A stretch of 7,768 bases of DNA from CAYHIN01 sp964356705 (GTDB lineage: Bacteria > Patescibacteriota > Microgenomatia > CAZETR01 > Amesbacteraceae): NCBI GenBank assembly GCA_964356705.1, contig CAYHIN010000037.1:1-7768 (forward strand), read 5' to 3'. Shown here one piece after another: positions 1 through 3,816 of the stretch. The stretch's first letter is position 1. Each line of letters begins with the position of its first letter. The notes under the pieces are model-generated. The model saw only the letters and a list, made by a program, of their open reading frames with translations, did not search any database and was not told where the DNA came from. A program made the position numbers and the translations under genes.

Positions 1-1
1 A

Positions 2-184
2 GAACGACTACTATCGCCAGCAGATCTTCTGAAAGAAGATCTAGAAGCTTTGGGTCTCTTGCCTTGGGAAGTGGATTATCATGTGGTATGTTTAAGAATT
101 GAAATTAGGGATGGAGATTTAGTGGAACTTGATATAGAGAAAGAAAAAAGAAAACAAGCTATAGAAGAGAGTTCAAGGAGATAG
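2..184 (+). CDS. 3' end of an unrecognised protein-coding gene
   Basis: An open frame enters from the left window edge and ends at TAG 182-184, giving the last 60 residues of a protein whose start lies outside. I do not recognise the family. The visible part begins ERLLSPADLLKEDLEALGLL, continues with a possible beta-strand stretch (HVVCLRIEIRDGDLVELDI) and ends in a charged, probably helical Lys/Glu/Arg tail. No membrane segment is visible. Coding is supported by an uninterrupted frame, balanced amino-acid composition, and the fact that it stops one base before the stop codon of the convergent minus-strand gene, a typical tight 3'-3' junction. A chance open frame cannot be excluded because the 5' part is missing. 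Confidence 0.5.
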   Translation, partial: ERLLSPADLLKEDLEALGLLPWEVDYHVVCLRIEIRDGDLVELDIEKEKRKQAIEESSRR

Positions 185-185
185 G

Positions 186-431
186 CTATTCGGTTTGGCC
201 TTCGACCACTCCAGCAGCTAGTGCAGTTTTATCGTAATTATCGTGTAAAGTTTGAATACCTGCTTCTACGTGGGCGTCGCCAGCTGCCTGCCAATCCTTA
301 ATTTCATCTAGCTCTTTTTGCCTTTGTTCTGGGGTTAAGGCCATGACTGCTTCTATGGTGGCGGGTCTTGCTCTTACTTGGTCAGTAAAAGCTTTGAGTG
401 CTGCCCCAGGTTCGACACTTTGTGCTTCCAT
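186..431 (-). CDS. small acidic orphan protein (81 aa)
   Basis: A complete 81-residue minus-strand ORF from ATG 431-429 to TAG 188-186. The product is rich in Ala, Glu and Gln, has no membrane segment or signal peptide, and looks mostly helical (for example LTPEQRQKELDEIKDW near the middle). I do not recognise a family and assign no function. The gene is credible because a near-consensus promoter (TTGACA, 18-bp spacer, TAAAAT) ends 6 nt before the ATG, the composition is protein-like, and the gene fits between a convergent stop at 184 and a divergent promoter region. No Shine-Dalgarno is seen at the usual distance, so a leaderless transcript is inferred. The + strand ORF overlapping its start is a shadow. 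Confidence 0.65.
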   Translation of the reverse strand: MEAQSVEPGAALKAFTDQVRARPATIEAVMALTPEQRQKELDEIKDWQAAGDAHVEAGIQTLHDNYDKTALAAGVVEGQTE

Positions 432-437
432 GTTTTG

Positions 438-467
438 ATTTTAGACCTGCGGTCTTGTATTTGTCAA
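438..467 (-). promoter_or_regulatory. promoter of the 81-aa minus-strand gene
   Basis: On the minus strand, -35 TTGACA (462-467, perfect consensus), an 18-bp spacer and -10 TAAAAT (438-443). Six bases (432-437) separate the -10 from the ATG at 431, so transcription should begin at or within a base or two of the start codon. Confidence 0.7.
443..455. promoter_or_regulatory. inverted repeat in promoter spacer, possible operator
   Basis: AGACC-TGC-GGTCT is a perfect 5-bp-arm palindrome with a 3-bp centre. It lies almost entirely in the spacer between the -35 and -10 of the minus-strand gene, where a bound protein would block RNA polymerase. The role as an operator is inferred from position alone. 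Confidence 0.35.
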
Positions 468-499
468 ATATCTATATAGGATGTGATTGGTGTGGAGTA

Positions 500-528
500 T
501 TGACTTGGTTGTATGAAGGCCATACAAT
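500..528 (+). promoter_or_regulatory. promoter of the toxin-antitoxin-folD unit
   Basis: -35 TTGACT (500-505), a 17-bp spacer and -10 TACAAT (523-528). The antitoxin ATG starts at 535, after 6 bases, so the predicted start of transcription coincides with the start codon. Half-sites of the inverted-repeat operator overlap the spacer and the -10. Confidence 0.75.
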
Positions 529-537
529 GCATGTATG
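509..537. promoter_or_regulatory. three-half-site operator of the RHH antitoxin
   Basis: TGTATG (510-515), CATACA (521-526) and TGTATG (532-537) are the same 6-bp half-site in alternating orientation, each start exactly 11 bp from the next. The first pair extends to 7-bp arms (TTGTATG / CATACAA, 509-527). The array covers the -10 box, the predicted transcription start and the antitoxin ATG. Ribbon-helix-helix antitoxins are known to bind such short inverted repeats and repress their own operons; that this antitoxin is the binding protein is inferred. Confidence 0.65.
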
Positions 538-900
538 GATAGCATTACGACCAATATCTCGATGCCGAGGGGGTTGTACGCCCAGGCTAAAGCCCAGGCG
601 AAGAAATATCATTACAACTCGATTTCCGAACTAATACGGGATGCTTTGAGGTGGTGGATGAATGACAATCTGACCAGAAATGGTTTTATGCCGGAGTTTG
701 AGGAAGAGGTGTTGCGTAGAGCTGCCGAACCGATGGATAATGATATTGAGTGGGATGGCGTGACGCCCTTTTCTGAATTTGTGATGAGCCATCCGCCTAA
801 AGGTAAAAATGCCAAAAATTCTTTACCATCCAAAGTTTTATCGAGATCACGCAGATTTGCTGATCGAAAAACCGGAACTGAAAGACGAGATAAGCCGTAA
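535..900 (+). CDS. ribbon-helix-helix (CopG/ParD-like) antitoxin
   Basis: Predicted DNA-binding antitoxin of a type II toxin-antitoxin pair; it should dimerise, neutralise the downstream toxin and autorepress. Residues 4-10 (ITTNISMP) give the antiparallel strand and residues 12-43 the two helices (SISELIRDALRWW is typical of helix B). The acidic middle, about 54-82, is the likely toxin-binding part. The ATG at 535 is preferred because the in-frame Met10 would delete the strand and because the promoter -10 ends 6 nt upstream. The final 30 residues overlap the toxin gene in another frame and are basic and low in structure; most pairs overlap by a few bases only, so the original stop may have been lost or frame-shifted. 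Family assignment rests on the RHH pattern and the toxin neighbour. Confidence 0.8.
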   Translation: MDSITTNISMPRGLYAQAKAQAKKYHYNSISELIRDALRWWMNDNLTRNGFMPEFEEEVLRRAAEPMDNDIEWDGVTPFSEFVMSHPPKGKNAKNSLPSKVLSRSRRFADRKTGTERRDKP

Positions 901-1057
901 GGACACGCGCTTGGACAGCCATGAGTTGACTAAAAGAATGGAAGGCGGGAGCTCATTCTCTATTGATGGGGACGTTCGTGTGGTGTACGAATGGACAAGC
1001 AAGAATACTGTAAGGTTTTTAAAGTTAGGGGGTCACAAAAAAGTATATGGTGTTTGA
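809..1057 (+). CDS. RelE/YafQ-family toxin (predicted mRNA interferase)
   Basis: An 82-residue protein with the fold pattern of the RelE/ParE superfamily. An N-terminal strand (MPKILYHPKFYRD) is followed by a helical pair, then TRLDSHEL, then the strand core SFSIDGDVRVVYEW and the closing motif VRFLKLGGHKKVYG, matching the family's '..GxHxxxY' ending. Known members cut mRNA at the ribosome, but the catalytic set varies and I cannot confirm activity from these residues. AAAGG (799-803) is a suitable ribosome binding site before the ATG. It overlaps the antitoxin by 92 nt and its TGA (1055-1057) lies 11 nt inside folD, so the three genes are probably co-transcribed and translationally linked. 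Confidence 0.8.
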   Translation: MPKILYHPKFYRDHADLLIEKPELKDEISRKDTRLDSHELTKRMEGGSSFSIDGDVRVVYEWTSKNTVRFLKLGGHKKVYGV

Positions 1058-1823
1058 TGGGAAGCAATTTGCAGAGAAAGTAATTAAACGATTGAGCGAT
1101 GAAGTAATTAAGTTTGAGGCTAGAAACGGTCGGAAACCGAGGTTGGTGGCGGTTTTGGATCCTAGAAACCTAGCTGGGGCGAAATATGTGGAGCAGAAGA
1201 AGAAGTTTGGACAACGCATAGGAGTTGAGGTGGAAGTAAAAACTCTAAATCCTAATCTCGAAACTCTAAACAATACCAAAATATTAATATCAAAACTTAG
1301 CGAAGATAAAGGCGTTGATGGGATCATGATCCAATTGCCGTATCCGAACTCGGAGGAGCTTATACAGAAGATACCGAAGGAAAAAGATGTGGATGGACTG
1401 AGGGAAGATTCACCTTTTATCCCAGCTACTGTGCGTGCTGTAAAAGTCATCCTGAACGAAGTGAAGGATCTAGAAAAACCTGGATTCTTCGTTGCGACTC
1501 AGAATGACGATTGGGTGATAATTGGCTCTCGAGGCGAAGTGGGGAGAAGACTCATGAAAGAACTGCCGGGGGCAGTTGGGATGGATAAGGACGATTTTGA
1601 TGTTGAAAAAATTAAACAAGCTGATGTGGTGATAAGCTGCACTGGGCAAGCTGATTTGATCGAGGGCTATATGGTCAAGGATGACTTTGTAGCTATTGAT
1701 GTGGGGTATCCAAAGGCGGAGTTTACAAAAGAGGCTTTGGCAAAAGCTTCGTTTTTTACGCCTGTGCCTGGAGGAGTGGGGCCAGTGACTGTGGCGATGT
1801 TGTTTGAAAATTTGGTTAAGTGA
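1047..1823 (+). CDS. folD: FolD, methylenetetrahydrofolate dehydrogenase/cyclohydrolase
   Basis: Cytoplasmic enzyme of one-carbon metabolism that interconverts 5,10-methylene-THF, 5,10-methenyl-THF and 10-formyl-THF using NAD(P). The catalytic Tyr47 and Lys51 (YVEQKKK), Gln96 (GIMIQLPYP) and Asp116 (KDVDG) correspond to the family's active-site Tyr/Lys, Gln and Asp. The Rossmann part has IIGSRGEVGRRL (158-169) in place of the usual GRSxxVGxP, then ADVVISCTG, AIDVGYP and the signature TPVPGGVGPVTVAMLFENL. At 258 aa it is shorter than the usual ~280-300. Codons 134-154 are exactly a 63-bp palindromic repeat inserted in frame between the PATVRAVK segment and the nucleotide-binding strand; the frame stays open. 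The ATG overlaps the toxin stop by 11 nt; a distant AGGGGG (1027-1032) is the only SD-like stretch. Confidence 0.92.
   Translation: MVFDGKQFAEKVIKRLSDEVIKFEARNGRKPRLVAVLDPRNLAGAKYVEQKKKFGQRIGVEVEVKTLNPNLETLNNTKILISKLSEDKGVDGIMIQLPYPNSEELIQKIPKEKDVDGLREDSPFIPATVRAVKVILNEVKDLEKPGFFVATQNDDWVIIGSRGEVGRRLMKELPGAVGMDKDDFDVEKIKQADVVISCTGQADLIEGYMVKDDFVAIDVGYPKAEFTKEALAKASFFTPVPGGVGPVTVAMLFENLVK
1446..1508. repeat. 63-bp palindromic repeat inside folD
   Basis: Left arm 1446-1473 (begins GTCATCCTGA, ends GGATCTAG) and right arm 1480-1508 (begins CTGGATTCTTC, ends AGAATGAC) are imperfect inverted copies around a 6-nt A-rich loop. By hand alignment about 21 Watson-Crick and 4 G-U pairs form; several arm differences preserve G-U pairing, which suggests selection or history at RNA level. 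The length is a multiple of three and the boundaries coincide with codon boundaries, encoding VILNEVKDLEKPGFFVATQND. Related arms are at 3236-3264 and 3726-3813. Confidence 0.85.
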
Positions 1824-1827
1824 CTGC

Positions 1828-1857
1828 TTGACTTTTGCAGAGAGAGAGTACTATAGG
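1828..1857 (+). promoter_or_regulatory. probable promoter of the 87-aa orphan gene
   Basis: -35 TTGACT (1828-1833) lies just after the folD stop. With an 18-bp spacer the -10 is TATAGG (1852-1857), 6 nt before the ATG at 1864, the spacing seen at other genes here. A better-looking -10, TACTAT (1849-1854), would leave only a 15-bp spacer. Confidence 0.45.
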
Positions 1858-1863
1858 GTTAAT

Positions 1864-2127
1864 ATGGCAGAGTATTTGCAAGGAAAACTGGTGGGTGGAG
1901 AGTTTACTGAGGCTGTTGAGGATACACTGCTTGAGGAGGCTAGGTTGTATGCTGAGTCAAGACTTCGACCTCTCGAGACGCCAGTTCGACCAGGTCTCAT
2001 GCAGTCGTTTGTTCATAGAGGGCATGTAGAAAGGTTGTCTGAAGTAATTGGATTGCCAGAAGATGATCAGTTAGCCCTTTTGGAATATGCGTTGGAGAGT
2101 GAATCGTTGAGACAAGGCATAGTTTAG
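1864..2127 (+). CDS. small orphan protein (87 aa)
   Basis: Encodes 87 residues starting MAEYLQGKLVGGEFTEAVED and ending in TAG 2125-2127. I do not recognise it. It is acidic, soluble-looking and probably helical (LLEEARLYAESRLRPLE, DDQLALLEYALESESLRQ). The frame is open back to an ATG at 1804 inside folD, which would add 20 residues (MKIWLSDCLTFAEREYYRVN), but that start overlaps folD and has no ribosome binding site, whereas ATG 1864 follows TTGACT and TATAGG elements and a weak AGGG. It sits downstream of folD in the same direction, so read-through expression is also possible. No function assigned. Confidence 0.6.
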   Translation: MAEYLQGKLVGGEFTEAVEDTLLEEARLYAESRLRPLETPVRPGLMQSFVHRGHVERLSEVIGLPEDDQLALLEYALESESLRQGIV

Positions 2128-2147
2128 AGCTAGACGTTTTTGGGCTG

Positions 2148-2176
2148 TTCAAAAAATTTGCTGGATGGAGTAAAAT
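2148..2176 (+). promoter_or_regulatory. promoter of the 77-aa orphan gene
   Basis: -10 TAAAAT (2171-2176) with a moderate -35 TTCAAA (2148-2153) and a 17-bp spacer. The ATG at 2183 begins 6 nt after the -10, again predicting a leaderless transcript. No Shine-Dalgarno lies between -10 and ATG. Confidence 0.6.
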
Positions 2177-2182
2177 GAACTA

Positions 2183-2416
2183 ATGGATGGAGATACACTA
2201 ACAGAACAATTGGGAGATGTCGTGGATCAAATGGCTGATCCAAAGGCGACTCGACCTGATAAAAAAACATTGATCACTGAAGTTGAGAAAAAAGCTGCTT
2301 GGGAGAATGTTAAAAGTCTTTTTCCGCCAGGTACTCCGAGGGGTGATGTATTGAAGAAAGTAGTCGTTGAGAAGTTAGCGGATAAGAGGGCAAAGGATCG
2401 CCTTGTGGATAAATAG
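2183..2416 (+). CDS. small orphan protein (77 aa)
   Basis: A 77-residue ORF from ATG 2183 to TAG 2414-2416. The N-terminal half is acidic (MDGDTLTEQLGDVVDQMADP) and the C-terminal half basic (VLKKVVVEKLADKRAKDRLVDK), with a short Pro/Gly-rich turn (FPPGTPRGD) between. I do not recognise a family; no membrane segment, no signal peptide and no cysteine. Its own TAAAAT promoter, 6 nt from the ATG, supports it as a real gene. Its last codons carry the -35 region of the next promoter, so it lies directly against the rpsB operon without visible terminator. Function unknown. Confidence 0.6.
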   Translation: MDGDTLTEQLGDVVDQMADPKATRPDKKTLITEVEKKAAWENVKSLFPPGTPRGDVLKKVVVEKLADKRAKDRLVDK

Positions 2417-2431
2417 TGTTTTTGGTACAAT
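2403..2431 (+). promoter_or_regulatory. promoter of the rpsB operon
   Basis: Extended -10 TGG-TACAAT (2423-2431) with a weak -35 TTGTGG (2403-2408) at 17 bp. The -35 lies in the 3' end of the preceding gene. Predicted start near 2438, giving a leader of about 120 nt before ATG 2557, unlike the leaderless pattern elsewhere in the window. Confidence 0.65.
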
Positions 2432-2437
2432 ACGCAT

Positions 2438-2556
2438 AGATTAATTACGCACCCGGGGGAAATTTTTCTCCTGTCGCAAGACGATCTCCGGGGAGGATCC
2501 CGCCAAAATCCTGTGATTGTACTCAGGATTTAGTCGGGTAAAAAAGGAGAAAATAT
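2438..2556 (+). promoter_or_regulatory. structured 5' leader of the rpsB-tsf operon
   Basis: Two hairpins can be drawn. The first pairs CCCGGGGG (2452-2459) with TCTCCGGG (2485-2492, two G-U pairs) and encloses a small stem, TGTC/GACG (2472-2475 / 2480-2483), closed by a GCAA (GNRA) tetraloop. The second pairs CCCG (2499-2502) with CGGG (2535-2538) and AAATCCTG (2506-2513) with CAGGATTT (2524-2531). It ends 5 nt before a strong Shine-Dalgarno AAGGAGA (2544-2550). There is no T-run, so it is not an attenuator of the usual kind. Position suggests translational control, for example by S2, which is known to repress rpsB-tsf in E. coli; that it acts here is inference. Confidence 0.6.
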
Positions 2557-2760
2557 ATGACTGATGTTGACCAAGAACGAATCGAATCAGGGGTAAATCG
2601 TATTTTTGAAGAAACGAGAGGTGATCTTGTTGGTCAGGTTGCGGAGATTCAAAGAGATGCGACTATTTCACAAGTTGACAAACTATTGCTAGTAGAACAA
2701 GTTGCCGACAGCCTTGATGAGTTAAGAACTGTCCAGAGGGTTTTGGAAGCAAAAAAATAA
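2557..2760 (+). CDS. 67-aa orphan translationally coupled to rpsB
   Basis: A 67-residue acidic, fully helical-looking protein (begins MTDVDQERIESGVNRIFEET, ends LRTVQRVLEAKK) of unknown family. It has the best ribosome binding site in the window, AAGGAGA seven bases before the ATG, and its TAA shares the A of the rpsB ATG (TAATG at 2758-2762), the classic arrangement for coupled translation. It is therefore the first gene of the rpsB-tsf operon and sits directly behind the structured leader. A role as a small ribosome-associated or regulatory protein would be a guess; only the co-expression with S2 and EF-Ts is supported. Confidence 0.75.
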   Translation: MTDVDQERIESGVNRIFEETRGDLVGQVAEIQRDATISQVDKLLLVEQVADSLDELRTVQRVLEAKK

Positions 2761-3234
2761 TGGCAGATGTAACACTACAACAANNNNNNNNNNNNNNNNN
2801 NNNNNNNNNNNNNNNNNNNNNNNNNNNNNNNNNNNNNNNNNNNNNNNNNNNNNNNNNNNNNNNNNNNNNNNNNNNNNNNNNNNATCAACAAGATGAAAAA
2901 GCTGAAGGATCAGCGCGAAAAAGGAGAGCTCAAGAAATATACCAAGTATGAACAGCTGCAGATAGACCGCGATATTGCCAAACTTGAGCGCTTTTTGGGG
3001 GGACTAGTCTCTCTCGAAAAACTGCCGGAAGCGATATTTGTAGTCGATACTCACAAAGAAGATGTGGCCGTGCAAGAGGCAATCAAGATGAAGATCCCGG
3101 TCGTGGGACTGGTCGATAGTAATGCAAATCCTGCCGGTATCAAATATGTGATCCCGACTAATGATGATGCGGTGGGAGCGGTGACTCTGATGGTAAATAC
3201 GATAAGTGATGCTATACAAAATTCTAAATCCTAA
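2760..3234 (+). CDS. rpsB: 30S ribosomal protein S2, interrupted by an assembly gap
   Basis: Structural protein of the small ribosomal subunit. Before the gap only MADVTLQQ is present, matching the S2 start. After the gap (from 2884) come INKMKKLKD, TKYEQLQIDRDIAKLERFLGG, LPEAIFVVDTHKEDVAVQEA, IPVVGLVDSNANPAGIKYVIP and NDDAVGAVTLM, all in the order expected for the C-terminal half of S2. The two parts are in different frames across the 100 Ns because the gap length is a placeholder: by comparison with E. coli S2 about 105-110 residues (about 320 nt) are missing. The gene ends soon after the last conserved motif, without the long C-terminal tail of E. coli S2. The ATG overlaps the upstream stop by one base; tsf follows after 36 nt. 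Confidence 0.95.
2784..2883. other. 100-N scaffold gap in rpsB
   Basis: Exactly 100 Ns, the same as the gap in glmS, so a fixed placeholder. The flanks share no long overlap, and the S2 frame is broken across it, so real sequence of roughly 320 nt is missing. Confidence 0.97.
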
Positions 3235-3235
3235 A

Positions 3236-3264
3236 CTGGATCCTTCATTGCGATTCAGGATGAC
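3236..3264. repeat. solo repeat arm between rpsB and tsf
   Basis: 29 bp starting CTGGATCCTTC and ending CAGGATGAC; it differs from the right arm of the folD element (1480-1508) at 4 of 29 positions. It fills nearly all of the 36-nt rpsB-tsf spacer. Its AGGA (3257-3260) is the only Shine-Dalgarno-like stretch before the tsf ATG, 10 nt upstream. Confidence 0.8.
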
Positions 3265-3270
3265 GACTAT

Positions 3271-3723
3271 ATGACTGTAAATATAAATGATCTGAAAGCA
3301 CTGAGAGAAAAGACGAGTGCTGGGGTGGCGGATTGTCGGGAAGCACTAGAGCAAGCAAGTGGAGATATGAAGACCGCTGAGGAGATATTGAAGAAAAAGG
3401 GATTGGAGAGAGCGGCTAAGAAATCTGACAGGGAAGTAAAAGCTGGAGCGGTGTTTTCTTATATCCATCACACTGGGCGACTAGGAGCCATCTTGTCACT
3501 GGCTTGTGAGACCGATTTTGTGGCCAAAACTGATGATTTTCAAAAGTTGGGAAAAGAGATTGCGTTGCACATTGCCAGTACTAAGCCTGCTTCGGTCGAA
3601 GAACTACTGGAACAAGAATATGTGAGGGATGGGTCTAAGAAAATCTCAGAGCTGATAAAAGAAACAATTGGAAAGCTTGGGGAGAATATCTCAGTGGTAG
3701 ATTTTCGAGTACTTGAAGTATAA
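3271..3723 (+). CDS. tsf: elongation factor Ts, short form
   Basis: Nucleotide exchange factor that regenerates EF-Tu-GTP from EF-Tu-GDP during translation elongation. The N-terminal UBA-like domain carries LREKTSAGVADCREAL (11-26), the first EF-Ts signature; the core has LACETDFVAK (77-86), the second signature whose Thr-Asp-Phe contacts EF-Tu. At 150 aa it is far shorter than the 283 aa of E. coli, with a single core subdomain and no coiled-coil or dimerisation module, closer to the compact Thermus type (about 196 aa). It lies 36 nt after rpsB in the usual order. The spacer is a repeat arm that seems to supply the weak AGGA ribosome binding site. The next-door pyrH, common after tsf, is absent. 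Confidence 0.95.
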   Translation: MTVNINDLKALREKTSAGVADCREALEQASGDMKTAEEILKKKGLERAAKKSDREVKAGAVFSYIHHTGRLGAILSLACETDFVAKTDDFQKLGKEIALHIASTKPASVEELLEQEYVRDGSKKISELIKETIGKLGENISVVDFRVLEV

Positions 3724-3725
3724 AC

Positions 3726-3813
3726 CTGGATCCTTCGCTTCGTTAATTGCATCCCGTTGGGATGGCAGGATGACAGGCGCTTCTCAGGATGACAGGGCTC
3801 TCCTCAGGATGAC
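3726..3813. repeat. composite repeat cluster in the tsf-glmS convergent spacer
   Basis: It starts CTGGATCCTTCGCTTCG, as in the right arms of the other copies, then contains a small hairpin CATCCC-GTT-GGGATG (3750-3764) and three copies of CAGGATGAC (3766-3774, 3785-3793, 3805-3813) spaced 19 and 20 bp apart. It fills the space between the two convergent stops (3723 and 3817). The hairpin may help end transcription, but no T-run follows on either strand. Confidence 0.75.
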
Positions 3814-3816
3814 AAT

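Noticed and set aside
22..42. Perfect 9-bp inverted repeat AGATCTTCT-GAA-AGAAGATCT
   Set aside because: It lies inside the partial coding frame, is not followed by a T-run and does not resemble the dispersed repeat family; it encodes ordinary Asp-Leu-Leu-Lys-Glu-Asp residues, so a chance palindrome is enough.
580..603. 12-bp imperfect tandem repeat in the antitoxin gene (Ala-Gln-Ala-Lys twice)
   Set aside because: Explained by an amphipathic helix repeat in the protein; the two units differ only at wobble positions and no extra copies occur.
398..634. + strand 78-aa ORF
   Set aside because: It runs antisense over the start of the minus-strand gene, through both promoters and into the antitoxin gene in another frame; composition is not protein-like.
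1804..1863. Longer start for the 87-aa orphan
   Set aside because: It would overlap the folD end, has no ribosome binding site, and the promoter-like elements lie downstream of it.
2114..2142. Possible terminator after the 87-aa orphan (GTTTA-GAGC-TAGAC then GTTTTT)
   Set aside because: The stem has only 5 weak pairs including a G-U, and the T-run is short; not strong enough to list.
3750..3764. Rho-independent terminator for tsf or glmS
   Set aside because: The hairpin CATCCC-GTT-GGGATG has no T-run after it on either strand, so I list it only as part of the repeat cluster.
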